From contig NC_089446.1 of assembly GCF_026210795.1 (NCBI RefSeq), positions 1,332,001 to 1,396,000 of the forward strand: a stretch of DNA of 64,000 bases. Direction: 5' to 3'. Within the stretch, counting starts at the first letter, position 1. Every line of letters begins with the position of its first letter. Shown here piece by piece: positions 45,544 to 56,471 of this stretch. The translations under genes were made by a program, and so were the position numbers. The notes beneath the pieces were generated by a model. That model saw nothing but the letters and a program-made list of their open reading frames with translations, was not told the origin of the DNA and did no database searches. This stretch comes from Rhizophagus irregularis. Lineage: Eukaryota; Glomeromycota; Glomeromycetes; Glomerales; Glomeraceae.

Positions 45544-47619
45544 TTCATAAAAAAAAAGAAATAAATTTTAAAAAAACTTTAATTCAATTTAGAATATATT
45601 TATTTTTTATTTTTGATGATAAAACGCAATATTGGGCTTATATTTATTTATTATTCATTGACTTGACCGGATAAAATTTATTCAATTATGGAAGTAGTAA
45701 CACAAGTACTATTATTGCTCATATATATGAATTTCTTATGAAGAAACACAAATCTCGCGTCTTTGAAGTCTTTCTGTTCATTGAATGTCGGAAGTAATGT
45801 TAGCTATAACATCCGATTGACCAACTGACCTACATGTGTTGCTATCATGCTATGTTAGATCAACGTTGATAAATTCTATTATACTTTTGATTGTTCATAC
45901 GTATGAATTTCTTATGAAAAACACAAATCTTGCGTCTTTGAAAGCTTTCTGTTCATTGAATGTCGGAAGTAATGTTAGCTATAACAACCGAACATCCGAT
46001 TGATCAGCTGATCTACATATGATGCATGTGATGTTACGTTAGAACGTTGATATAAAGATAAAGAAATTACTAAAATTAAAAAATTAAAACCAAAAAGAGA
46101 TTTAGATGACTACCGATTATGTGCGCCTTCAGTTCAATCGTCTTAATAATCTTGTATGATTACCCTAGTGCCCCATATATATATATATCTATCTATATAA
46201 TTCCCTTGTAATTAACTTGTTCATTACACCAATGAGTCTTTGAAGATTGGCACTCGCAGATAATCATCTTTATAAAAGTTACTATTATTGGAATGAATCA
46301 AGTGCAGGTCTATTCATTTATTGCTGTTAATAAATTACTGGTTTTTTTAACAAAGAATTTTAGCAAATTAGGTTCACATTTGACAATTCTTTGAAAATCT
46401 CAAATGATTTTTTATAACGTACTTATTTACAACCAAAAGAATTTCTATGCATTTCTGCATTATAAAAAATTTTTTTCGTTATTTCTGTAAAAACTCCGTA
46501 AAAATGAGCCTTTCACGGATCCATTCACGGAAAAAATGTAAATAATTCGATAAATTCCGTGATATAAGGTTATTAATTCCGGAAATATGAGCCTTTTACG
46601 AAAAAAGACGGAATATAAAAAACGGATCAACTTTTTTTACAGGGCTGACGGAACCGCACTATTACTCAATAATATTAGTTAGCGGAATAAACGATTTCCA
46701 ATCTAGATTGCTAAATCATTAAGGAATACCAAGTATTTATTCATTGATACCCATGGAATAACAAGTATATATGCACATCAGCTCTAAACCTTTACTGATA
46801 TCGGACATACTTTAATTAACACGGAATTATCCAATTTACTTTGATGTAATTATAGCCTTGTACTGAGTACGGTTCCATATATAGTACTACTTTTCAGAGC
46901 TGAGTCAGAAATTATGTGAACCGAATACCGAAAAGAACTACTCAATATTTGCTCAATCAAGAACCTTTTCATCCTTACTTTATTATCGAAAGAGAATAAT
47001 AAAGAAAGTTATCAAATTCAGAAAGATAAAATTTTGAACTTATTGTTCCCAAAATTGATGAAATTTAACCGATTATTTTGACCAGAGAAAGATGAAATCT
47101 GCATAATCATGCAATCTGTGGGAATACAGGTAAACAATATGAAGTATAACCTGTGTTAATTTCCATTTTAAAATTCATCATGAATGTACTTCATTAAATT
47201 AACTAAAGAATGTCTTTCAAAAATCAATGACCTATGTTCTCGTCATTTATAATGGAGTATGAATGATATTAAAATGGATAGCCTCGCAAAAAGGCTTAAA
47301 CAAAATCACATGACACATTTATTTAGGTTTTTGTTCCCACTTTTGGAAATCCGATACTGATATTTTTAAATTCACACGAATGATTTAAAGATGACAAATC
47401 ACAATAGAATTTGGCCAATTATATTATTTTTGAGGAGTAAATGTTTATTCCTTTAAATTTAAAAAGCTTTTCATAAACGTAAAATGAAGAAAAATTCTAT
47501 GATGTTTAAATGAAATATTTCAAATTTGAAAAAAAAATTTAATAGCTCATCATGATATCATTAGATTGATAAGATAAATAAATAGTTGGACTTTTTTTTT
47601 GTTAAATTCAAGAGATTTT
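45544..47619. other. Shared upstream region between divergent Hsp70 genes D and E
   Basis: No gene. Contains an internal tandem duplication (AAACACAAATCTYGCGTCTTTG at ~45745 and ~45921, with GTTAGCTATAACA following each), an AT/CTAT microsatellite (~46176), and an insertion at ~46440-46650 that is absent upstream of copy B. That insertion holds CCGTAAAAATGAGCC and GAAATATGAGCCTTTTACG (direct copies) and ends TTTTTTTACAGGG. No heat-shock element was convincingly seen. Confidence 0.5.
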
Positions 47620-49763
47620 ATGAAAATGTCTTGGAAAAGTGATGTTCGTGTGGTGGTTGGCATAGGTAATTACATTTTATAAATAAAAATATTAAAATTT
47701 TAAAAGTTTAACGCAAATTTAATATGTTTCTTAAATAATAAAAGATTTTGGAACCACGTATTCGGTAATTAAAATTCTTAAATTGATAATTTCTTGAATC
47801 TTTTGTTTCAATTATTTAGCTATATAATGTGTTTAATATATGTTATTTCTTTGATTAATAATTTTAACGTAGGGATTTGCTTATCGTTTTACCGATTTTG
47901 CTGGGGAAATTCATACAAATAAAGATTGGGAAGGATACGTCGGCAAATATAAGACAAATACCGTTCTCGAATATGACGATAATTTTAAAAATGTGGTAAA
48001 GTGGGGAAGACCGGCCTTTATTAAAGGAACAACAAACGAAGCGGATGATACAAATGAACCAAAATCTGTTGGATTATTTAAATTACATTTGGGAAGTTTA
48101 GGAAAATTACAAGATCATTTAAAACCTAAAATTCCAGTTGAATTTAAAAAAGCTATTATTGATTATCTTAGAGAAATGGGAAAGGTAATAACAAATATTA
48201 ATTAAATTAAACCTTAAACGTATTGTTTCATATAACAATATATAATTTTTTCCTAGTTAATAAAAAAAACAGTTGAAAGCGTAGAAGGTATAAAGTTTCA
48301 TGAAAACGTTCTTTTAGTTCTTAGCGTTCCCGCGGAGTATTCAAAGAAAGAATTAGCAATAATGAGAGAATGTGCGTCTGAAGCAGATTTAATTAAAGAA
48401 GAAAATTCCGAATATTTACAATTTACTACAGAACGTAGGTCTTCCAATAATCTAATTAAAGCAATAAATAATTACTTAAAAAAAAGAAGGCATTTCAAAA
48501 TTAAAATCTTTTTAATTAGCTGAAGCTGCTGCAATCTATTGCATGAAAAATTGTCTGGAAAGTTACGAGATAGGAAGTAAGTATACTACTATTATAATTA
48601 CGGTTCAGATAAGTTAATTAGTTTGTAATGTTAAAACAAATTTTATTTAAATTATATCATTAGCAACTTTCATGATCGTTGACTGTGGAGGTGGAACGGT
48701 AGATTTGACCACGCGTAAACTCGTCGGTGAAAATCAATTAGGTGAAATTACGGAACGAGCCGGTGATTATTGTGGAAGTTCGTTTATAGATGAAGCATTC
48801 CTTAAACATATAGGAAGTATAGTAGGAAATTCAACAATTGATAAACTACGAGATAAAAAAAGCAAGTCGCTACAACGTATGGTTGATCATTTCTGTCGCA
48901 AAGCTAAATTTCCTTTTACTGGTGAAGATACAGATTTTCAATACGATTTAGATGTTCTAGATGTCATTAAAGTTCTTAAGAAATTCGTTAATGACGAAGC
49001 TAAAGAACTATTAGAGAAAAATGGTTGGTCGATTGAAATTGAATTTGAAGAGATCAAATCAATGTTTGACCCTATTGTTGAAAAAATCATTCAGATGATA
49101 GGAACTCAACTTGATAATTGTCGCGATGAATGTTCGATTATATTTTTAGTTGGAGGATTCGGCCAATCAAAATATTTGAAAAATAGAATTGAAGAAAAGT
49201 TCAAAGATCGAGTGAAATCTATCGTTGTTTCTAAGGAACCTGTTGCAGCAGTTGTTCGAGGAGCAACATTATTTGGATTAAGCTTATATGATAAAATTTA
49301 TAATATGAGAAATGATGAGGATGTTTTATTCGTATTAAAGAATCGAAAACTCAACTTCACATATGGAATTAAAGTATTTAAACCTTTTAGAAAAGGTGAC
49401 CCACCAGAACGTAAAACATCCAATGGATTCATACAGCGATTTCATCGTATAGCAAAAAGAGATGATATTGTTGATATCGATAGTGAAATTCGTATATATA
49501 ATTTATGTCCTGTTAGTGGATTTCAAACTTTTGCTACATTTTATATTTATATCACAAAAGAATACGATCCAAAGTATTGTGATGGAATGGAAGTGTTAGG
49601 AACTCTCAAGATTGACCTTTCAAATAATGGAACTGATAGACGAGTTAGTTTTGCACTATCATTTGGTCAAATGGAACTACTTACAGCCACCGCGAGAAAT
49701 GAAACCGATGGACAAAATTATCTTGCTACTTTTGAAATTAACAAGGAGATAGGAATTGTTTAA
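47620..49763 (+). CDS. HSPA12-like Hsp70 copy E, intact, 570 aa
   Basis: Six exons: 47620-47665, 47745-47764 (20 nt), 47873-48184, 48257-48434, 48520-48576, 48664-49763. All junctions are GT-AG and the spliced 1713 nt form one open frame of 570 residues. Motifs: VVVGIDFGTTYSGFAY (phosphate 1, Asp16), TEPEAAAIYCMKNC (connect 1, ~184-197), MIVDCGGGTVDLTT (phosphate 2, from 208), IIFLVGGFGQSKYLKN (adenosine site, ~364-379), EPVAAVVRGATLFG (~396-409). The C-terminus resembles copy D (LSFGQMELLTATARNE, then NYLATFEINKEIGIV). The phosphate-1 loop is closer to canonical Hsp70 (GTTYSG) than copy D (GTSSSG). Exon sizes match copies B and D, so all come from one ancestor. This copy is inverted and lies outside the B/D block. 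Cytosolic by lack of a targeting signal. Confidence 0.93.
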
Positions 49764-49812
49764 GTTATACATATAATTTAGTTACCATATACTGTATAAT
49801 AGCGATAATGCT

Positions 49813-50171
49813 TTATAATCTTTGAAATAAATATGACATACTATTTAACTTGTTTTTTCCCATGAACGGAATCTTTTTCTGTTGAGAAATAAATAGAAAT
49901 AAATAGTCTAAAAATAACACTAATACAGTAAATCCGGATAAAACAATATCATAACTCAAAACTTCAAATTGAATACAACTTTTATTAAACATATCAACAG
50001 AAGATGTAGTATTTGAAGGCCTGTTAATTTCAATCCAAACCATTCGAATTTAGTGTCAAATGTTAAATCCTCTCTTTTATCATATAAATATTTAAGTATA
50101 ACGTGTATAATGATACCAATATGTGAATAACGGGCAGAAACTGCAGAAAGTTTCATAAAGATAAAAAACAA
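49813..50171 (-). pseudogene. Frameshifted membrane-protein fragment
   Basis: The minus strand reads [37 protein letters not shown], then changes frame near 50045 and continues [37 protein letters not shown], with a hydrophobic segment (IVLSGFTVLVLFLDYLFLFI) before ending near 49813. It looks like the end of a multi-pass membrane protein. Family not recognised. One frame change visible. Confidence 0.4.
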
Positions 50172-50639
50172 TAATCAAAAAACTTCTGTTCCAAAAGAGA
50201 ATAATGTTTTTACATTGTGAAACAACTCTTTTTAAAATTCATACATTGAAGTTCGTAGCGCAAGCAACTACTACTGTATATGTTTACAGGTTCCTCCTTA
50301 CTATGAAACTACATGACGTAGTTGACGGTCGATATATGAATCTTGGAATTTATTTTGTTAAAAAATATGAAATTTTGATTTCTCTTTGAATTCTACGAGG
50401 AAAGTACAATCATATTACCTATTTTATCATCGCCTCAACCTATACTATCGTTTTAATTAACCAAATTTATTTAGTCTTGCACGTTAAGCCTAAAATAAAA
50501 CTTAAATATACGAATGTATATTCATTCAATAACGTAAAGTTCCAATTTTCTACATACTCGGCAAATGTAATAATATATCATTAACTAAATTATTTTGTTA
50601 TCATCTGATAATTGAAATTAATTGAATCCAAGAGCATAT
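50172..50639. other. AT-rich intergenic, no gene seen
   Basis: No supported frame. A short plus-strand frame at 50204 lacks coding texture. Confidence 0.4.
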
Positions 50640-51180
50640 TGATTTTTAGATACTATTATTTTTGAATTCAATATTCTTTTGTTTTAAATCTTGAATTTCT
50701 TTATCTTTTTCCTGATATTGAATTCCTTCTTGAATTAAACGATTTTTTGAGTTTTGTCATATTATAAATCTTCTGAATTTCTTTATCTTTTTCTTGGATC
50801 ATGGTATCCTTCTCTTGGATCATGGCATCATAGGTCATCTTGAACTATTTTATCCTTTTCTCGGACCATATCACCTTTTTCTCGGATTATGTTGCTCTTT
50901 CTTGGATTACGTTGACTTTTTCTCGGGCTATGTTAACCTTTTCTCGGGCTATGTTTACAATGTCTCGGGCCATTTTAACCTTTTCTTGGAGTAGTTTCTT
51001 CCTTTCTTGAACTATGTAATTCTTTTCTCGAATTATTTTAGTCTTTTCTTGGATTAAAATTAATCTTTTCTTGAACCATATTATCTTGATGTTATCATAG
51101 ACCATCTTATCATTTTCTTGAATTAACCTATCCTTTTCTCGGACTATATTTTCCTTTTCTCGGATTACAGTATCAATAAT
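50640..51180 (-). pseudogene. Heptad-repeat coiled-coil gene, degenerate
   Basis: On the minus strand a 21-base (7-residue) unit repeats many times with the core I-REK/QEK: VIREKENIVREKDRLIQEN near 51175, then KTKIIREKNYIVQERKKLLQ, EKVKMARDIVNIAREKVNIA and REKVNVIQERA (51105-50887). After frame changes near 50880 and 50800, further copies follow down to ~50700. Each 7-residue step is a coiled-coil heptad, so the DNA minisatellite and the protein heptad coincide. Start and end are not clear. It could be a pseudogene or an unstable repeat gene. Confidence 0.55.
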
Positions 51181-51859
51181 CTAATGGTGATTATATAATC
51201 TTGAAGTGACGTCATAACTAATGTCATAAGACTTCATAACCTAATTCACAATCTAATGGTGACTTGCTCTTTACTCATTTCATTAAAACTAAGTCGTTCG
51301 CCCGGCATTCCGGGCAACGTTCAGAGCAGAACGTAACTTTACGACAACATCTAATGTGAAAAGCGTATCCATACAGAAACAAGGCGAGCAAATTTATAAT
51401 TTCCTCCTTACATTCTAAACAAGGTTGTCACATCATCTCTAAATATCCTTACCTTTTTGGCCTTCCCTTCACTATAGAAGCATTTTTAATATTAACTTAA
51501 TTTCGCACTTGTAATTAATTATCTTGTAAATTATCAAAAATCTTAAGAACATGGTTGATTAATTAGTGCAAACTATTCCGAATGAGGTGAAGCAGACATT
51601 AAGAAAGAAAAACGATTAACAATCATCATTTATTTACCACGTTCGTAATCAGATTCATCTACTCATTTTCACATATAATACTATGACTTCTATTGTTTGT
51701 TTTTGCACAAAAAATGTAAAAATATTTGTTAGGCGTTGCTACTTTTTTTTAGCTACAAATTTTATTTTTAAAATATGAGAGTATTTGAAATGTGATAACG
51801 GAACCTGGAACATAAATAGAATCTTGTAAAAGTTTCTTTAATTTTCTAATTGTTCGTTT
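51181..51859. other. Intergenic, no gene seen
   Basis: A direct repeat, ATCTAATGGTGA (51179 and 51252) with nearby CATAAC phrases. No supported gene. Confidence 0.4.
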
Positions 51860-52400
51860 TCTTCTTTTTTAGGTATTTTTTCAAGTCTCTGGACGTGAAG
51901 ATGGGTAAATAGAAAAAAATCTGGTCAAGTCTCTGAGCGTGGTGAATACCGGTTACCGGTAAGTAAAAATAAATTTTTTGGTTTTTTATTTAATTTGTCG
52001 AACATCACTAACTGTTCGTTTTTTAGCAGGTTTTCTAAGTTTTTATAGATGTGGTCAACGGACAACGGCCAGCCCAAGCAGGTCATTCGGGTCTTTGTTA
52101 ATCTCTTCAAAGTAAAAGAAAATTTTTAAATTTTTTTTATATTAACGAACATTACTAATCATTTTTTTTTTAGGTTAAATGAAAAACTAAGACAATGCGA
52201 AGATTCACACACTTTTCAAGTTATGGAGTTTTTTTTAGTCTCTCTGAGTATAGGATAACGGTAAGTAAAAAATATTTTTTTTTATTTTTATCGCTCTTTT
52301 TTATTATGATGAACTTAACTAACAATTTGTTCTTTTCTTTTTTTAAATGTTCTGTATAAGGGTAAAAAAAGTAAAACGAATCTCTGAACATTTCTACAAG
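51860..52400. repeat. Intron-like repeat array with CTAAC branch-site motifs
   Basis: Three similar AT-rich spacers alternate with ~85-base GC-richer blocks. The spacers open GTAAGTAAAAATAAATTTTT (~51959), GTAAAAGAAAATTTTTAAAT (~52111) and GTAAGTAAAAAATATTTTTT (~52260). Each contains an ACTAAY box (~52005, ~52153, ~52317), and the first two end in TTTTTTAG. The blocks share TCAAGTCTCTG-GCGTG (51883, 51924) and weaker TCTCTGAG words (52236, 52379). The arrangement looks like a series of duplicated exon-intron units. No continuous reading frame could be joined. Confidence 0.5.
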
Positions 52401-53049
52401 AGGACAATATTCTATACATCATCACATAATTTTGTAACTTTTAATAATTTTAAAAATTAATATATAATGTGTCTTAGTATTTTATTAATGAACCCATTTT
52501 TATTTAATGTTCTTGATAATTAGGACGTGTAATAATATATGGGAAATAATAAATAATAATACTAAATAAAATAATTAAAATTGACCGATATAATTAATAA
52601 CAGATAAATATGATAACCCTTAATGGTAAATTTAGGATCCTAAAGGATTCTATATAAATCTTTCGATAGGAATCCTTGTGGGTGGGAATGTTTCCTTAGG
52701 GATAATTAATTACGAAATTTTTGGAATCCCAAAAAATTCCGCTAGTAGCGGAATTTTTGTTTGAAACGCATAATTATTAATCTATAATAAATTAATCTAG
52801 TATCAATATAACGGAACTCTTGATATAATGGAATTTAAATTTTTAATAATGGAATGGATAGTTCAACCATTATATCAAATTTCACTGTGTACACGAAAAA
52901 CATTGAATAAAAATATCTAATAATAAATATAATATCGGTATAACTAAATAATATGTTAAAAATTTTTTAATGTCAAAGAAAAGTAGCTTGCGAAAATTTA
53001 TTAAGAAAGAAAAGAATTAAACACATCTGTCATATTTGATGGTACGGAC
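52401..53049. other. AT-rich intergenic downstream of the secreted-protein gene
   Basis: Contains a small inverted motif around 52735-52760 (GGAATCCCAAAAAATTCCGC, GCGGAATTTTTG). No gene seen. Confidence 0.4.
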
Positions 53050-53472
53050 TTAATATCCAATATAAGTTATCGCACAAGCATACATATCTTTAATATGAAT
53101 TGTATCCGAAATAGCAACTATATTAGCATATGTGGAAGGTAATTCTGGTGTTAGAACATTATTTGCTGTTACTGTGATAGATCCAGCTGGAGTTATTGGA
53201 ATAGGCTGTTGGTAGAAATTTCCTATAACTTTTCCTCCAACAGCAAAAAGAATAAGAAGAATGGTTTCTTTAGTAGTAGCTTTTTCTATTTGTCCAGAAG
53301 CAGTATAATTTTCTGGTGTTCCAGAAACCCAAGGATTAGGTTCAAGTGATATAGTGAGTATGGGATAATTTTCACATTGATAATACGTAATATTTTCAAG
53401 TTGATGCGGAATAGCATTGACTATGGAAAGCGTAGTCAATAAAATGACAGCAAAAACAAAATTTCGGTTCAT
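53050..53472 (-). CDS. Small secreted protein with ML (NPC2/MD-2-like) domain
   Basis: Intact single exon, 140 residues. It has a clear signal peptide, MNRNFVFAVILLTTLSIVNA, with likely cleavage before IPHQ. The mature part starts with YYQCENYPILTISLEPNPWV and continues SGTPENYTASGQIEKATTKE and VGGKVIGNFYQQPIPI. It ends with PELPSTYANIVAISDTIHIK and CAITYIGY. Spacing of the two cysteines (near start and near end of the mature chain), the P-P-x-x-S-G-x-x--Y-A/V-SG turn and the IxA-type strand end fit ML-domain lipid-binding proteins as known in fungi (phosphatidylglycerol/phosphatidylinositol transfer type). Probably secreted. The partner lipid is unknown. The family call is by motif only. Confidence 0.72.
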   Translation of the reverse strand: MNRNFVFAVILLTTLSIVNAIPHQLENITYYQCENYPILTISLEPNPWVSGTPENYTASGQIEKATTKETILLILFAVGGKVIGNFYQQPIPITPAGSITVTANNVLTPELPSTYANIVAISDTIHIKDMYACAITYIGY

Positions 53473-54651
53473 GATTTCGTTGCCTTTGCAGATATCTGGT
53501 TATATTTTGTGAATTTAAATAATTTTAGCAGACATTTTATTTGTCTAAAGTTTTTTTTTTTCCGAACTGAACTTCATTATCCTTGATTTTCCGGATTTCC
53601 ACCCTTTTGATAACAAAAAAAAATTCATTTTATAAATTTTTAAAATATACAAAGAAGTTTTTTTAGAGAAAATCAATTTTTTGAATCGCAATTTGGAACT
53701 TAAAATTCGGTGATTTACCACAGGTTCGTTAGGGAAAAGATTGGGCGCCACTCTATAGACAATTTGATAGAAGTAGCACGATAGATTCTTGGGACGCCAT
53801 AAAGACATAAAGCATTAACGTTAGCCTATGCGTAACCTTACCATGATATCATATGATAATCGTGAAGACTCTTCACATTTGCAACCAATAAAGACGCAGT
53901 ATATGTAATAGACTTTGCTTTATCATTATATGATTTAACTAAATAAGCGATTAGCATATTTTTTTTGGGCACATTTTCCAATAAGGGCAGTGACATTTAT
54001 TACGTAATATTCTAGGAGTGAGGGGTATTTGAAGATCATATAACATATGTGTACCATAAGATTTTACATATTACATGGGGTGGGTATGGGCTTATAATAA
54101 ATGGATATTAAGTAATAAATGTCAATCATAAATAAAAAATGGAATTAATACACGTGAAAAAAATTTGGGACATACTCGCTTTGTCATATATAATTTCAAT
54201 GACGTCTTATTGCACATAACATAACAGATAATACATATTTACCCAATAAATTATGTGTGAATGGTCATATTTAAACATTTCTCAGAATCAGTCAGTCAAA
54301 CCAATTAATCGTTTCCTACAGTACCTTTTGGTTGATTAAGATGGTTTGTAAGTTATTTTGTTTTGCAAACAGAAACGAGATAAATATTTCACTTGTATTA
54401 CTTTTGCAATTCAAAAATTGATAAGAAGTTGGTAGTAAAGATAGTAAAGAAGAATAAGTCAATGAAATGTGGCTTATCCATCCAATCCTACCTGTTTATA
54501 TATAGTGGATGCATGCAACATGCCTTTTGACCCTCTTGAACATTATTCATGATTTGATAAAATCCCTTTATCTTTTAATATGCAAAAAGACACATTTTTG
54601 TCTGATGTATCTAATCCTTTTAGAAACGTTTTCCATACTCCCAAAAAGTAA
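53473..54651. other. Upstream region of the secreted-protein gene, no other gene seen
   Basis: An open frame on the minus strand (53808-53545, starting MSLWRPKNLSCYFYQIVYRV) is possible but its second half is low-complexity and unsupported. AATAAATGTCAATCATAAAT and related phrases near 53996 and 54114 are weak repeats. Confidence 0.35.
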
Positions 54652-54853
54652 TACAGTCAGACCTCCATAATTGCACACCCCTTGGAACCATATGCATAAT
54701 TTTCAAAATAGTGCATTTAAAGAGGGTGTGCATTTATAGAGGTAAAATAATTAGAGATCATATAAGCTTGGGACCGAACCAGAGGGTGCATTTAGAGAGG
54801 GTATACATAGTGGATGCAATTATGGAGAGTGCAATTATAGAGGTCTGACTGTA
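54652..54853. mobile_element. pogo-type MITE with TA target site
   Basis: The element spans 54654-54851 (198 bp). Left end CAGTCAGACCTCCATAATTG, right end the reverse complement (TGCAATTATAGAGGTCTGAC then TG), each flanked by TA (54652-54653, 54852-54853). Sub-terminal GTGCATTTA-AGAGGG copies occur inside. The CAGT terminus and TA duplication are typical of pogo/Tigger elements. Non-coding. Confidence 0.88.
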
Positions 54854-55323
54854 TATTGGTATTTTTTTCAGTTATAAACTTGTCTTTTAGTCCATCATAT
54901 ACATATCTTTTGTTAATTAACAAGCTTTCTATTCCAAATATACAAGTTGATTGCATAAGTAGCAGATAACCATTCCATATCTATAAAGTATCATATGTTT
55001 CCATTAATAAGATATGGCAAAGGAGGACCCCGGAAACTCTATATATAGGTTGCCGTTAAAATGGTAAAGTTGTTATATAAAATCCAAAATTGTTGCTCGT
55101 TAAGTCGGGTAATTTTGCTATAAAAAAATTTTAGGATAGTTGTTAAATTGGGTAAGAATAACATTGTTGTTACATAAAATGGGTAATCGTCCTATAATCA
55201 CTTTCAAGGTTGTTACTATAATGGGTAACGAACATATGTATTTTTTATAAGGGTAATATATATATATATAAATATACCTTGTAAAATCACAATAAAAAAA
55301 TTTTTTCTTAGTCTATTCAAAAG
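54854..55323. other. Upstream region of the zinc-finger gene
   Basis: Non-coding. Short diverged copies of the phrase GTTGTTA-ATAAA-TGGGTAA occur at 55069-55230. A TA microsatellite (55257-55273) lies close to the start codon and may hold the TATA region. Confidence 0.4.
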
Positions 55324-55893
55324 ATGCAAACCGAAAGTCCTAAAAATTTTCCTTCTATAGAGTTTTTTCTACCCGATGATAATAAATATGATTCTGAAAA
55401 AACTCTTGATTTTCTTGGATATGATTTAGTTGAAATGTTGGATAATATAAACGTGGAGCAAAATGAAGTAATAATAGATGATAATGAGATGGAAAAAATA
55501 GATGATGTTATATCAGAAGAAGAATATGATAATGATGCTATAATCTATGATGATGTAAATAATTTACAAAAGAGAAAGAGAAAACGTAGAAAAAAAATTT
55601 TTTTACAAACAGAAATAGATGAGTTATGGAATAAATTGCATGCTAATAAATATTTTATGGAAGAAATAACACCAAAATTGGTTCGTTGTAAGTGTGGTAA
55701 AGAAATTCATTTAGATCGAGATTTTAGAGATAAAAATCTTACAACACATGGCGAATTAAGTAATTGTAAATATAGTGGAGAAGGTCAACAAAGTATTAAA
55801 GTTTTTTTTAAACCTAAAAAGATTAGATATGAAGAGGAAAACACAATTGTCCAAAAAGTTGCGTGTAAAGGATTATATGAAGAAAAGTATTAA
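55324..55893 (+). CDS. Zinc-finger protein, likely truncated by a pogo insertion
   Basis: An open frame of 189 residues from ATG 55324. The first half is acidic (EEEYDNDAIIYDDVNN), followed by a basic KRKRKRRKKI segment that could be a nuclear signal. Residues ~125-160 carry LVRCKCGKEIHLDRDFRDKN and TTHGELSNCKYSG. This C-x-C...H-x5-C pattern could bind zinc. QQSIKVFFKPKK follows. I recall similar finger-plus-QQSI-FF N-termini in transposase-like proteins of Rhizophagus, but the family is unconfirmed. The frame stops at 55891, five bases before a pogo-type TIR (55898), so the 3' part may have been displaced. Confidence 0.6.
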   Translation: MQTESPKNFPSIEFFLPDDNKYDSEKTLDFLGYDLVEMLDNINVEQNEVIIDDNEMEKIDDVISEEEYDNDAIIYDDVNNLQKRKRKRRKKIFLQTEIDELWNKLHANKYFMEEITPKLVRCKCGKEIHLDRDFRDKNLTTHGELSNCKYSGEGQQSIKVFFKPKKIRYEEENTIVQKVACKGLYEEKY

Positions 55894-55895
55894 GA

Positions 55896-56471
55896 GTACA
55901 GTCAGACCTCTATATACCGATACAATATATACCGATATTTGCTTATACTGATGATTTTTAATTTCCCGTTTTTTATCTAATAAAAAAACCTCGTTATACC
56001 AATTTTTTATATGATTTCACGATATAACGTTATTCGATACTATTTGTTTGTCCCTCATATAGTAACGTATATGTAGATCTGGTTTATATACCGATATATT
56101 AACTATTTAAGGTTAGATCGCGTAAATGAAGTTACACGATTTTCCCTTTTCTCAATGTCGGAAAAAAGAAAAGCCGTTCAAACTCTTTCACAGTCACAAA
56201 AAAGAGTGACTTTAACAAAAGCACAAAAGTATCAACTTTGCTTAGACTATCAGAAAAAACCACGACTTACCCAAGAACAACTTGCTATTCAATATGGCAT
56301 TAAACAGAACACGGTTTCTGATATTTTGAAGAATAAAGATAAGTGGTTACTTCTAGATTTAGACTCTGAGGAAAGTAAAAAACAAAGAGAAAGGCCTGTG
56401 CAATTTCCAGAAGTGGAGGAAGCTATGACACTATGGGTTACAAATGCGCTTGAAGCAGATCTTGTTATTAA
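55896..56471 (+). mobile_element. pogo/Tigger element, 5' end only
   Basis: The left terminus CAGTCAGACCTCTATATACC begins at 55898 after TA. Sub-terminal copies of TATACCGATA follow (55914, 55928, 56078-56096). The transposase start lies at 56155. The right half is missing: at 56471 the sequence passes into another pogo-like terminus. It is the autonomous-type relative of the MITE at 54654. Confidence 0.78.
56155..56471 (+). pseudogene. pogo/Tigger transposase N-terminus, truncated
   Basis: From ATG 56155: SEKRKAVQTLSQSQKRVTLT, KAQKYQLCLDYQKKPRLTQE, QLAIQYGIKQNTVSDILKNK, DKWLLLDLDSEESKKQRERP, VQFPEVEEAMTLWVTNALEA. This is a psq-type helix-turn-helix followed by the start of the CENP-B/Tigger second DNA-binding domain (V-FPEVEEAM-LW). 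The coding sequence stops at DLVINT where a new element (CAGTCAACTCCCTCTATAGT) begins. The DDE catalytic domain is absent, so it is inactive, though the DNA-binding part could be intact. Confidence 0.85.

Noticed and set aside
37000-47000. CRISPR array or prokaryotic operon
   Set aside because: Genes carry spliceosomal introns, and repeats are tandem satellites or inverted repeats without regular unique spacers.
45544-47619. Heat-shock elements between genes D and E
   Set aside because: No convincing run of alternating GAA/TTC triplets was found; scattered matches are expected in AT-rich DNA.
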